From Petrosia ficiformis (Eukaryota; Porifera; Demospongiae; Haplosclerida; Petrosiidae): a DNA stretch of 64,000 nucleotides. This document shows positions 32,701 to 44,938 of this stretch, piece after piece (within the stretch, counting starts at the first letter, position 1; the number at the start of each line of letters is the position of its first letter). The DNA lies in assembly GCA_947044365.1 (NCBI GenBank), contig OX345650.1, positions 4,149,372 through 4,213,371 of the forward strand. Reading direction: 5' to 3'. The notes under the pieces were generated by a model that searched no databases, was not told the origin of the DNA, and worked only from the letters and a program-made list of their open reading frames with translations. A program made the translations under genes and the position numbers.

Positions 32701-35700
32701 ATTTATAAATATTAACAAAACCACAATTCATCCACTATTTATAGTAACAAAATAGCATAAAACTGTTGACTGCCTAGAATGCATGATGTAGTGCAATGAC
32801 ATGCATGAAACACCACCCTGTTTACAGGGTAAATAAAAATGGAGAAACCAATTATAAAGATCTTTAGTGGGTAAATTTGATGTGTACAATTTTCCGCTGT
32901 TCTTGAAACAGACAAATGGGATAATTGTGAAAATATTATTTTGGGGGGTTAAAATTGTAACAGATAAAAATTTTGTACTATAGTGGGAGGACAATGTTTG
33001 ACTAAAGACTAGGTGCTGGGAATTGGCTGCAATTAGGAAATCAAACTTCAATCAATTGATAATCTATTAAAATCAGTGGAAGTAATTAGGCCAATTATGA
33101 TCAAAAAGGCTTCCTGTCACATTATTTGCTGTTGCATGCTCGAAAAGTATGTCTTCTGGAAATAATTTGCATAATCGATATCACAGACTTACAATCCGAT
33201 AATCAGAAGAATTTTCAGTATCATTAATTGATTAATCATCCCAGCCCTACTAAATAACTCACAAAAGATATTGTGATACACAGGCATGAGATAATTATAA
33301 ACAAAGGAAAACTGAAAATAATCATGAGTGTGACTAGTGATTGAACCTACGTAGCATCCCTTATGCAATATTTCCTAGTCTTGTTCCCAGACTTGAAGAA
33401 AATCTGGGAACGAGGCTAGGTACATCCTACCAAAATGTGTTTCAGAAGCAGAGGAAAATAAAAAACGAATTTTGAAATTGTGGATATATAATTGTCAATG
33501 ATTCTACATTCAAACATCACTTGAGAAACAAGATGACCTTTTAGGTCACAGTGGGTAATGATGTGATTCATTGTCGACAAAGATTTAAATAATCTAGATC
33601 TTTATCACACACAGGGACAAACTCCGACAAGCTTATGAATTCACTTTAGATCATATTGGGCTGGATTTTCACTCAACACCTTTGTGGGTGGAGTATATTG
33701 AATTCCTGCAACAAGAGTATGTAAGATGAACAGGGGAACACTATATTACTAGAAGAGAGAAAATTTCACAATTACCTCAGTCTAAATTAGATATACTTAA
33801 TTAATATGAAAGGCCGAGAATCAGTAATTATCTAAATATATAAAACTGTAAATAAATGAAAACTTTCCCAAACTGTTTCAGGAGACTCTAGAAAAAATAT
33901 GGAGTTATGAACAAATTTTAATTTATGTTTGATCCTGGATTAGACCAATATGTTCTGAGCTGTTCATATTTACTCCGGCAGTGTTTCCCCCAGGATAAAT
34001 ATTAAGGGTGGGGGAGTGCATCAGTGGTACATGACGTTTGATCAACAATGTTCAATTAGTGTTATCAGGAGCCCATAAAAAAAAAGATGGGCTCCTGGTG
34101 TTATAAACAATGTTTTTCAGCATAAACTTTAAAATTGAAGGATGGAGGAGTGCCATTCTACCATCCTTTTGGGGAGACACTGCTCTAGTGTACAGTTTAA
34201 AGTGAATGTATGATTATACTGTACCTCAATAATGAAGCAATATTTGGATATGAGCAAAAGAAAGGGGATCAATAATGTAGAATCGCATATAGTTATAATT
34301 ATTGGCCATTGTAGTCTCTGAGTAATAAATTGTTGGAAATTTTTATTATTAGAGTTATCAACCTCTTTGCTTGGAGGAGGTAGGGTCTGGGTCATGTGAC
34401 CAGTGGTGTGGAAGCAGCTGGTCGTACAGATGGGTGGTTCCCAGAATGTGTATATAATCCCATTTGCTGTGCAAACCATATATGGTTTAGGGTTTTGGGT
34501 TAGACATTCTGGGAATAATCCGTACAGATATTGTCTGATGAATCTCTGGTAAAATTAAAACTGAGTTGTATACAAAGTATGTGCATGGGGAACAGGACAA
34601 GAGTGGTGATCAATATGTCCAGTATTCAGCCTAACTATTTCCACACCTCTATGTATCACTAGCAGGGTTTATTCTAGAGATGTAATGTAGGGAAGAAAAT
34701 TGACAAAAGTAGACAAATGCATAAATATTTTGGAGAATTAGCCAACCACCCACCCACCCCTCTAAACGGCCTGAAATGAACACTGATCACTACACCAGTG
34801 TTTACATACATCTTGAAACATTGTCTGAAGTCTATTCCAGTACAATTCATTACATCTATATTCAATAGTTTAATGAGCCTTGCAAATGTTCTTCACTGTC
34901 ACATAGTCTAGTGAACCGGTCTCTCTCTCCCCTTTTTAACAAGTTCGATTGTCAAAATGGGGAGGGGCTGGTTCGCCAGACTTGTACACTCAAGCATTTT
35001 AAAATCACCATTGATTACAGAAATCCTCAAGGTTCCTATGCTGAAAATTTGAAAATTCAGTCAATTAGAAAAGCTTATCAGGTACGTATGTAAATGTGAC
35101 CTTTGACCTTACAATTTATACTATTTCATATTAAAGCAAGCTGTTACATCTCCTAAAATCAATATCGAACAATTATGGAAAGACTACAATAGTTTTGAAC
35201 AGGTAAATATTAAACATGTACATGTATGTATTTTACATGCTCAACAATGAAATATTACATGTATATTACATGTATATTACATGTTCAACAATGAAATATT
35301 ACATGTACTTGAACACAGAAGTATTATAATTTTTGTACAGTCATTATACACATTAATGAAATACATTAGCCCATCTCCATAGCAATGGTAGCAATGATAT
35401 TGATATATCTATAACTACAGACTATATTGAAACCTAAGTAATGTCCTATAAAATGTCCGCAACATAGAAACATTAACAAGTAGAAAATGCATACAATCAA
35501 AATACAGACCCAGTAACATTAGCCATACATACTAGGTATATATGTATGTATGTATAGTTTGTACATGTCAGTCAGTCTGTGTGGTACATAGTTCAGATAA
35601 GCTGGAACATTCTTTTCAAGAATGAATTTATTGTGTTACTATAAAGCTCAAGAAACCTTCGCTATGAATAGGTCAGATATTGGCCACTCTATACTAGCCA

Positions 35701-38700
35701 TAATAATTAAATGCTAGCTTTTGGGTAGTATTAACATACTACAGTATATGTCAATAAAATGTCACCATACAGTATAGTAATTACTCAGTAGTTTGATTTC
35801 CACACCACAGTAGTTCAACAGTAGAAATACCACAGTAGTGAGACAGTAATTACTATACTATACTGACAGTAAAACTAAGGTAATTACTATTACTGTATGG
35901 TGAATGTTATTGACATATACTGTATTTTAGGCACTGAACTATTGGTGTAATGGTATTCAATATTGCAGTGATCTGTAAGAGTCTTCCTCGTGAATCTCAT
36001 TAAAGTATGAGTATAAAGTATTTTGAGAGCTAGAAAATCAGGGGACAGACAGAAAGCCAATTTTGTTTATATAGAGAGATATGTGCCTATGTAATTATTT
36101 CAATCCGTGTAGAATGTCAACAAAATGGCTGCTAAAAAACTAATTGAATCTCAGAGTAGACCATATATTTGTGCTAAACGTGCCTCACATGAATATGACG
36201 CAATAACACGTGGATTAGTGAGAGGAGGGACCTCTGTACCTCCACAAGGTACCCTACAGGAATCTCAACAGGTACCATATGATATATAAATACTATACAA
36301 TTAAAGATCTCAGAATCATAGCTAGTGGTCTAACACAAAATCAACTACTGGACAGAAATATAGACCAACTGATTGTTGCATGACCCTCCGTCCCCTAATT
36401 GTTATACTCATTTATAATATACAAGTTATAATAATGTTTCATGAAACTTTATAACTTTCAAAGTATACTTGTTCAAATATTCTAACTTGCTTTGTTGGAA
36501 AGAGGAGTCGTTAAGACAGCCAGTGATGTAAAACTCATGCTTTGTTAGATGTAGGAAGACTGAAAGAAGCCACAACTAGCGTAGTTCTTACCCTTTTTTG
36601 ATAGCTTCTAGTATGGTAGAGAAAATATTACCGAGTGCTTGTTCTTGCCACTTCAAAGGAGTGTATACATGCCAAGTATGGAAGTCCAGGAGTGTTCAGT
36701 TCTTGAGGTACAGCGGGGTCACACAGACAGACATTTTTTCCAAACCATTTACAGTAACCCCCCAGAAGGGGGAGGGTCAAATATGCCCCACTACCAAATA
36801 TGATGATCTCTTGAATTTTTATCTACTCCTGAAACACATTTTGAGAGTATTTGCATGTTAACCTGAGTATATTACTGTTTTGTGGGTTAGTCCACTTCAT
36901 GGTTCTCAGTCCTTCATAAGTCAATCGTATGATATAATTTAATCAATAGTTACAGATATGGCACCGATATTTCAATTGGGAGAAAGGAAATCCTCTTAGA
37001 ACTGATGATCAATCTTTAGTTGTGAAAAGAGGTATATGAACACATTTACAAACACATAAATATCCAATGGTGCCACAGTCAGTCAGCAGTTCACTGTGGT
37101 GATTATATGTACATGCAACTGTATTTATTCATGCAAATCCTGAAACACCAGTGTAACACTGGATATCCCAGGATGTTACAGTATATAATGGGTACTCACC
37201 CTCTTTGTCAGAGTATCCCAGAATACCAGTGTAACACTGGTTATCCCAGGATGTTACAGTGTATAATGGGTACTCACCCTCTCTGTCAGAGTACCCCAGA
37301 ATACCAGTGTAACACTGGTTATCCCAGGATGTTACAGTGTATAATGGGTACTCACCCTCTCTGTCAGAGTACCCCAGAATACCAGTGTAACACTGGTTAT
37401 CCCAGAATGTTACAGTGTATAATGGGTACTCACCCTCTCTGTCAGAGTACCCCAGAACACCAGTGTAACACTGGATATCCCAGAATGTTACATATTACCG
37501 ACTAGTGTTCCAGGACACTTTGACAGAGTGCAATAGGTAGCTACTATTCCTGTACAATTATAGGATAAATATAGTTACTTTGGTTGCCATGGTCAACTGC
37601 TGAAAGTTAATGCTGTTAGTGACAATATAATCATAATTAACTGCACCATCTGGCCCAAAGAGAGAACTGTGCAGTGCCATCTTTGGGCCAACGTTGCACC
37701 ATATGTGTTTATCAAAAACTCTGTGTCAAGTACACTTGATACAACATGTATATGTATGTTCTGTTTGTGTGTATGTCTGTGATATTATCGTTCTTTATAT
37801 TACAGTGTTATATGCATATAACCAATGTCTCTTGTGTTTTGGATTCTGTCCTGATATCTGGTATGAGGCTGCGTTATATCTTCAAAAAGCCTGTGAAACT
37901 TGTGTATGTATATACATTTATAATTTTATAAACATTTATTTATTTTACAAGTGTTTTACAAATGTGGCTAATGAGGAAGCACAAGTTGGTAATATTAGCC
38001 AGCTTGCTGGGAGTGACCACTTTACATCCCCTCCAAAGGTTGTGGTGACAAATACCTCCTCATTCTGAGGGTGGAGCTGAGTATATTCATGGGTGAATGA
38101 AAAAGCCTGCACCTAGTGGGGGGCTTGAACCTGCAACCTTTTGATTGCAGGCCAGCACTTTAACCAATAGGCCACTAGTACACCTGTACATGTACATTGA
38201 TACATGTGTATCATAATACATAGATACACAGTACATACACTTATTACATGTCCATATAATTATGTGGTAGTTCATACATATGTACATATGTATGTATGCA
38301 CATGCATACATACATACATACATACATACATAGGATTCTCCTTATTCTCATCAATGGGTAGAGGAAACCATAGAACTATATTCACGTGCAATTGGCGGTC
38401 CTCTTAAAAACAATTTAATGCTAAACTTTGCTTATGCTGATTTTGAAGAATCACGACATCAAAATGACAAAGCAGAGAGTGTGTACACTCGACTACTGGA
38501 CAATAGGGACTTAGATTCTACTCTAGTGAGTTATTCACTATTATGGTATGGTTCTAGTCTGCCAAGCCCAGCTCATTTGACCCTCTTTCCTACCTCCCTC
38601 TACCCTTCCTCCCTCTTTTTGTCTTTATGTTCATCTCTCATACCTCTGTTTTCATCTTTACCTTCTCCCTTCCTCTCTCCCTCCTTTCCTCCCTCCCTAT

Positions 38701-41700
38701 TTGACATCCTAACCTCCTTCTTCCTCCCTCCCTCCCTATTTGACATCCTCACCTCCTCCTCCCTCCCTCCCTCACTATTTGACATCCTCACCTCCTCCTT
38801 CCTCCCTCCCTCCCTCCCTATTTTGCATCCTCACTCCTCCTTCCTCCCTCCCTATTTCACATGATCACCTCCTCCCTCCTCCCTCTCTCCCTCCCTCACT
38901 ATTTCACATCCTCACCTCCTCCTTTCCTCCCTCCCTATTTACACATCCTCATCCCCTCCTTCCTCCCTTCCTCATCCTCCCTATCTCACATCTTCACCTC
39001 CTTTGTTCCTCCCTCCCTCCCTCTCTCCCTATTTACACATCCTCACCTCCTCCTCCTCCCTCCCTCCTTCTCTCCCTATTTACACATCCTCACCTCCTCC
39101 TTCCTTCCTCCCTCATCCTCCTTATTTCACATCTTCACCTCCTTTGTTCCTCCCTCTCTCAACTCCTCTATCCCTTCTTCACTCTTTCAAATCTCAGGTA
39201 TATATTCAGTACATGAATTTTGCACGTCGTACTGGAGGAATTAAAAAATCTCGTATTATATTTAAACGAGCAAGAGAAGACAATTTCTGTGGATATCAAG
39301 TGTGTCTTTCTTCATCGTTCATTTAATTAATTATTTATTATTTATTATCACTTCAGGCCTATGTTGCAGCTGCTCTGATGGAATACTACATTACCAAAGT
39401 ATGTACATTACATTAATGAATCATGTTTAGTCACATGACTAGTCACATGACCTTCCTTCAATTAGGACAGAGATATAGCATGCAGAATTTTTGAACTTGG
39501 GATGAAAAAATTTTCGAACAATCTTGGTTTTTTATTAGCGTATATTGATTATCTATCTCATCTGAATGGTTAGTTCAGTTGTATAGTACACTGTATCAAG
39601 AGCACATCAATGGAGGATAGGAGCATGCAACTCCTATGTAATAATTAAAAACGAAATCAGCGAAACGAGTTATGAATATATTGATCACGCCCATGTACAC
39701 AATATATATACAGTACACTGTATATGTACACAGTACACTGTACATGTACACAATATATATACAGTACACTGTACATGTACACAGTACACTGTACATGTAC
39801 ACAATATATATACAGTACACTGTACATGTACACAGTACACTGTACATGTACACAATATATATACAGTACACTGTACATGTACACAATATATATACAGTAC
39901 AATGTACATGTACACTGTACATGTACACAATATATACAGTACACTGTACATGTACACAATGTATACAGTACACTGTACATGTACACAATATATATACAGT
40001 ACACTGTATATGTACACAATGTATACAGTACACTGTACATGTACACAGTACATTGTACATGTACACGATATATACAGTACAATGTACATGTACACAATGT
40101 ATACAGTATACTGTACATGTACACAATACACTGTATATGTAGACAGTACACTGTACACGTACATGATGATGTGTTTGTTTTATATGGTAGAAGATAATAA
40201 TACAAGAGTTCTGTTTGAAAAAGCTCTTTCCAATATTCATAGTGACCAAGCTAGGTACGTTAGTCTATTTGACAGTTGTCTGTCTATTGATACACTTCAT
40301 GTTCTATTTCTAGTGAAGTATGGGAAAAGTTCACTGCATTTGAATCTAGAGTAGGTGATTTGTCAAGTATTTTGAAAGTAGAAAGAAGAAGAGGCACTGC
40401 AATGAGAAATCATCAAATGGTGTGTGTCTGTATCTGTGTACAGTGTATGTATCTGTGTACAGTGTATGTATCTGTGTACAGTGTCTGTATCTGTGTACAG
40501 TGTATGTATCTGTGTACAGTGTCTGTATCTGTGTACAGTGTATGTGTATGTATCTGTGCACAGTGTATGTATCTGTGTACAGTGTCTGTATCTGTGTACA
40601 GTGTATGTATCTGTGTACAGTGTATGTATCTGTGTACAGTGTATGTGTCTGTGTACAGTGTATGTATCTGTGTACAGTGTATGTATCTGTGTACAGTGTC
40701 TGTATCTGTGTACAGTGTATGTATCTGTGTGTCTGTGTACAGTGTATGTGTTGTATGTGTCTGTGTATGTGTCTGTGTCTGTGTCTGTGTACAGTGTATG
40801 TATATGTCTGTGTGTCTATGTCTGTGTGTTTGTGTGTATATGATAATTAATTTTTATTTATATTCAGGAAGGAGACACAAGTAGTTTAGACTCTATTCTG
40901 TTAGTTGACAGATACAAGTATTTAAACATGTTTCCTTGTACAGCAACTGAATTAAAAGTTATGGGATATCCCGTAAGTGTGTGTGTGTGGGTGTGGGTAT
41001 GTAGTTAAACTAAACTAAAGTGTTGTTAGTTAATCTGTAAAATTGCAAAAAAATTAAACAAACTAATTATAATACTTTTAGTTTATTGTTAACTGAAACT
41101 AAAACACTTTTAGTAAGCCCGAGTTAAATCGCTAAAAAATTGAGAAACTAGATCATAATAAAATAAAGTAGTCATTTTAATCATACTAAAACTATGTAAT
41201 AAATATGTGTTATTGAATATAGTCAGTTACCTCTGGGAATGCTGTAACAAACTTACTTCCTCTCACTACTGGAGGAGGAGGAAGAGCGGGAGTAGGAGGA
41301 GGAGGAGGAGGAGGAGGTGGGACAGTGAGTGGAACTAATAATGAACGAACGAAAGAGACTCTCTATGTGAAACCAGATGTTAAGCAAATGCTTCATTTTA
41401 AACCTAGCTGTTCATCAGGTGAAATGGAAATGTAGATTGATGAACCTTTAGATTTATGAATGTACTATATGTGGATGGATGGACTGATGGATGAGTGAAC
41501 ATTAGGATGGATGAAAGTGGACATGTCAATGGACAGATGAATGTGAACATGATGATGGATGAATAGACAGGTGGACAGACATTAGGATGGAGAAATGGAT
41601 ATGTGAATGAAGGAATGGACATGTGGATGGAGGAATGGACATGTGGATGGATAATTAGACATACATGTAGATTGAATATTATAATAGTTGGGTTGGATTG

Positions 41701-42764
41701 ACATAGGCACAGATAGAATTATTTGATAGTACAGTGTTATAATAAATTATGTAATTGATACAGGTGTTGGTATGAATGCAGTAGCAGGAGGTCATTTTCC
41801 TCTTCCCTCTGCTGTGGCACACCTCATGTCTCTTCTACCGCCTCCAGAGTGTTTTCATGTAAGTAGATTAATTTAGTCCAAATGATTATTACCTTAGCCT
41901 ATGTACATGACTTCACATATAAAGTACAGTTCTCTTCAGAGTCAGTTTATAATACTCTTTTTAGATTAATTGATCAGTTGTTTCCTCAGAAATTATTATA
42001 GAAAGATTAATAATATTCATTGTTTTAATAGATATAGTATTTGTACATTGATACAATTCAGTTTGAGGTGTACATCAATGGCTTATTAAGTTGAAAGGTG
42101 AGTGGACAAACCATTTGAAAGATAGTGCAATAACAGATGAAGAGGTACTATACTACATCATATTAAGCAAACGCTGGACTTGATTCAGATCAGGGACTTA
42201 CTCCCAAGCTGATTTTTATCCTATTCTCAAATACTCCTTTAGTTGGACAGTTTCTTTACATATCCCAAGCGGGATTACGTCATCATTATATATATTGTTA
42301 ACTATTCTAGGCAGTATCATTGTTAGGTTTTGTTGTGGTTTTATTTACAGTAGCAAATGACTACATGAAGAAACAATGAACGTTTTATTTATAGTAGCCA
42401 CTACTAGCCTTATATTATAATGAAGGGCACTAAAGTGCAAAACCCGCCTCGCTTGAATTCTACATATCCACATCATTAATTCAAAATTTAATGATTTCAT
42501 ATATACTGGGTTGATTATTATTACGTGTAATTATAAAGTATTTCATTTCTTTAGGGACCTTTTGTTAATTTAGATGAATTAACTGAATTAATTACAAGGA
42601 GCTCAATTCCTGATCTCCCTTCAACACCTCTTGGACTGGGCGGCGGACTAGGTCAAAAGAGACGAAGAGAAGAGGTTGATGAAATTATAGAGGAGGGACA
42701 AACACGTCCTACAAATGATATCTATATTACAAGACAACAGAAGAGAGCACAAACGACAATGTAA
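29713..42764 (+). CDS. CSTF3: Cleavage stimulation factor subunit 3 (CstF-77, Rna14 / suppressor of forked)
   Basis: Twenty-one exons give 715 aa (717 in human): 29713-29742, 29811-29924, 30605-30700, 32025-32057, 32189-32286, 33615-33716, 35021-35081, 35137-35202, 36113-36271, 36956-37031, 37806-37903, 38334-38525, 39198-39299, 39357-39398, 39466-39568, 40191-40254, 40314-40419, 40868-40972, 41223-41418, 41764-41858, 42555-42764. HAT repeats span most of the chain, with '[21 protein letters not shown]', '[14 protein letters not shown]', '[11 protein letters not shown]', '[12 protein letters not shown]', '[10 protein letters not shown]' and '[13 protein letters not shown]'. The C-terminal 'monkeytail' ends '[13 protein letters not shown]', close to the vertebrate end. 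CstF-77 dimerises and bridges CstF-64, CstF-50 and CPSF in pre-mRNA 3' cleavage. Intron 2 uses a GC donor (CAG|GCAAGA). Exon 19 encodes a poly-Gly linker from a GGA repeat. Confidence 0.95.
30110..30275. mobile_element. MITE family B, inverted fragment in CSTF3 intron 2
   Basis: 'GGTGGTATCATCACACTCCC' and 'GTCATGTACCATTGATGC' match the inverted copy at 21758. One end closes with 'CTGAGGGAAACACTG'. The other end is degraded. Confidence 0.65.
30355..30580. mobile_element. Family J MITE-like element in CSTF3 intron 2
   Basis: Words such as 'GGGACATTTTATCACAAAATAATTTTGTC' in short blocks, 'CTGGATACCAAATTTCATTG' and 'AAAATGGTGGAATAGTG' are shared with 48838-49085 and 62289-62645. It is palindromic overall. 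Confidence 0.65.
30950..32024. other. CSTF3 intron 3, mostly without recognised features
   Basis: AT-rich. The segment 31488-31575 repeats 14930-15025. No coding exon fits the CSTF3 frame between 30700 and 32025. Confidence 0.5.
33979..34182. mobile_element. MITE family B, copy with internal hairpin
   Basis: It opens CAGTGTTTCCCCCAGG and closes GGGGAGACACTG. An extra hairpin 'AGGAGCCCAT' / 'ATGGGCTCCT' lies inside. Flanks CTCCGG and CTCTAG are near matches of a 6-bp duplication. Confidence 0.75.
34401..34650. mobile_element. hAT-like MITE, family C, diverged copy
   Basis: It starts CAGTGGTGTGGAAGCAG and ends near CTATTTCCACACCTC, like the element at 21059-21212 but longer. The right border is uncertain. 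Confidence 0.6.
35742..35922. mobile_element. Tc1/mariner-like MITE, family E, copy 2
   Basis: CAGTATATGTCAATA and TATTGACATATACTG ends are flanked by TA on both sides, with the same interior plan as 6022-6224. It lies in CSTF3 intron 8. Confidence 0.85.
36360..36910. repeat. Fragment of dispersed repeat family K in CSTF3 intron 9
   Basis: 'CTGAAACACATTTTGAGAGT', 'GTTAACCTGAGT' and 'TTTTGTGGGTTAGTCCAC' are the inverse of words at 8360-8470 and 43190-43400. The stretch also contains a G/C-rich 'ACCCCCCAGAAGGGGG' block. Confidence 0.55.
37145..37500. repeat. 78-bp in-frame minisatellite with a CCAGTGT-A-ACACTGG palindrome
   Basis: Four and a half units of 78 bp in CSTF3 intron 10 differ at only a few positions. 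Because 78 is divisible by three, one frame stays open across the array (26-residue unit). Each unit carries the near-perfect palindrome CCAGTGTAACACTGG. Confidence 0.9.
37604..37723. mobile_element. hAT-type MITE, family A, truncated copy
   Basis: Only about 120 bp remain, from 'AGTTAATGCTGTTAGTGAC' to the end ATCAAAAACTCTG. The other terminus is missing. Confidence 0.75.
38090..38195 (-). repeat. tRNA-like SINE head in CSTF3 intron 11
   Basis: Minus-strand sequence has an A-box-like TGGCCTATTGG and a B-box-like GGTTCAAGCCC separated by a tRNA-like middle. The sides CTAGTGG and CCACTAG can pair as an acceptor stem. The T stem is imperfect, so a working tRNA is unlikely. Confidence 0.6.
38585..39190. 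repeat. Pyrimidine minisatellite (CCTCCCTCCCTATTTCACATCCTCACCTC)
   Basis: A strongly strand-asymmetric C/T array of about 35-45-bp units fills CSTF3 intron 12 and runs into the polypyrimidine tract of exon 13. Confidence 0.88.
39690..40165. repeat. ACAGTACACTGTACATGTACAC satellite
   Basis: About fifteen units of 30-45 bp made of TACACTGTACATGTACA palindromes and ATATATACAGTAC spacers. It is open in most frames on both strands purely because of its composition. It lies in CSTF3 intron 15. Confidence 0.9.
40422..40810. repeat. TGTGTACAGTGTATGTATC satellite
   Basis: About eighteen units of 19-20 bp start right behind the donor of CSTF3 exon 17 and reach almost to exon 18. Confidence 0.9.
41010..41210. 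mobile_element. TTTTAGTTA-family repeat (family H) in CSTF3 intron 18
   Basis: Diverged copy with 'GTGTTGTTAGTTAAT' and 'AAAACACTTTTAGTAAGCC'. The ends are poorly kept. Confidence 0.6.
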
Positions 42765-43410
42765 ATCCAGTTAATGAAACCTGTTAAAAGTCTCTTCAAT
42801 ACACATTCTTCAATCACTACCTCATTTATGTTTTTGAATAATATCAATAACAATATTTATATTATAATAATTTTATTGATAGTATGCACTTTAATATGAA
42901 ATGTCAAAAAATCAATTAACATAATTAATTAATTAAATTCTTATTTTGTGAGTGTACAACTTCTCTTCCCTCAAATTCCCATTGCCACTTGAATAAACTA
43001 ATATGAGAATAAATGTACATTTGAAATATGAACTTATTTATAATCAACAAGTAGGTATCGTATAGCTGGTTATTTTTTAGGACATGAAAATTTTGAATAC
43101 AAGATAATGTATTAAATTATTTGCATATCCAAATATCACATTATACATATTTTCACGTTCTACAAGTGAAAAATTCCCACAATATTATTTCAGTTTTCAC
43201 TCAAGGAATTCAAATTTAGGAGAACGTAAACCATGAAGACATAGAGAAAAAAGTATCCCTATGATAGCTTTGTGGTGTCATCATTTGAAGGGCAGAGAAC
43301 CATATAATGTAAACCCACAAAACAGCAGGTTAACATGAAATACTCTTGAGATGTGTTTCAGGAGCGGATAAAAATTAAAGAAATCGAAAAAAATGTTTCA
43401 TATTTGATAG
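42765..43410. other. Intergenic region 3' of CSTF3 and of the sorcin-like gene
   Basis: AATAAA signals for CSTF3 lie at 42992-42997 and 43008-43013. A family K repeat fragment covers about 43190-43400. No coding sequence was recognised. Confidence 0.6.
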
Positions 43411-43619
43411 CAGTGTTTTTCATAAGCTTATATGGTACACCATTGGCCCAAAGAGCTTCTAATTTGGCACTGCTGCACAGTTCTCTCTTTGGGCCAGATC
43501 GTACAGTTAATTTGTCACAAACAGTATTAACCAATTGTTAAAATGTATTCCCAATGGCTCAAACACTAACCATTGTTGAGCAAATTTGGCCCATGCTTCA
43601 AAACTTATCAAAAACTCCA
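43411..43619. mobile_element. hAT-type MITE, family A, downstream of the sorcin-like gene
   Basis: It begins CAGTGTTTTTCATAAGC and ends CTTATCAAAAACTCCA, with a mutated terminal base. TTTGATAG occurs on both sides (43403-43410, 43620-43627) as an 8-bp duplication. Confidence 0.88.
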
Positions 43620-43757
43620 TTTGATAGTGTGGTATTCCCAATTTTTTTTGGTTAATCCACAATGATTGAGAAACATTTCACTAAAATTATCATGCATAAT
43701 TTTGTAAAATAATACATGTTCAATATGTCATATCATGACAGTACTATAATTATATTG

Positions 43758-44861
43758 CTATCTTACATCATCAAAAGTGAAAGTAGCAGTTCCATTCCTT
43801 TGGGTGTCTCTGGCTTGAAAATGACCTTAAAAATCAAAAAGAAAGTGATCCGTGACAGTCCTACTACTACTATTAGGAATGGATGACTGGGAATGAGTCT
43901 ATGTAACAATACTACATACTACTACAGTACTACTAGGAATGGATGGATGACTGGTAGGAATGGATGACTGGGAATGAGTCTATGTAACAATACTACATAC
44001 TACTACAGTACTACTAGGAATGGATGGATGACTGGTAGGAATGGATGACTGGGAATGAGTCTATGTGACAATACTAAATACTACTACTAGGAATGGATGG
44101 ATGACTGGGAATGAGTCTATGTAACAATACTATAATATACTACTACTAGGAATGGGATGGATGACTGGGAATGAGTCTATGTAACGGTACTACTACTACT
44201 AGGAATGAATGACTTGGGAATGAGTCTATGTAACAGAACTACTAGTATTAGGAATGACCGACTTGAGAATGAGTCTATGTAACAGTACTACTCTCTCACC
44301 TGTCAGTGCTCTAATCTTCACACAACAAGCAACAAAATCATCAAATTTAATATGACCATTGTCAGAGTATCGTCCAACCAACACATGTAGGGTTGCAGGT
44401 TGCAGTCTGAAACCAAAACTGCCAAGTGCTTGCTGAAATTCACGAGGATCTATTGTACCACTACGATCAGCATCATATGTCATGAATGTGGTCTAGAGGA
44501 TATATATTAATAAAAATATGAATGAATATGCAGATATGATATCCACATAGTCATCACTTAATTATAATATTATAGTGAATACCACTGTTTTGCTAATGAA
44601 GGATAAGTTACAGCATAATTATGTATTAATCCTATGACCTTAAACTATACACTATACACTATACACTATATTAGATGTAAAGTCAAATTAAGTAAATAAT
44701 GTAATTACAGTTACTGGTATATCAACTATCAAGTATTGTGTAGTGTAAACTAAATGTCCATTTCACATTCATTATGAATTACATACAGAGTGTCGTGGGT
44801 TCGAATCCCACCTGAGGCAACTCTCATTTTTCATTTTTCCATTGCCTCAGGTGTCTTTCTT

Positions 44862-44938
<77 letters not shown>

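Noticed and set aside
37145..37500. CRISPR array
   Set aside because: The 78-bp units are direct tandem repeats with no distinct spacers, in an intron of an animal gene.
39596..40354. Several 100-217-codon frames on both strands
   Set aside because: All lie in the TACACTGTACATGTACA satellite and are open in several frames at once because of repeat composition, inside CSTF3 intron 15.
40360..40884. Three overlapping Cys/Val-rich frames
   Set aside because: Only the first 60 bases are CSTF3 exon 17. The rest is the TGTGTACAG satellite.
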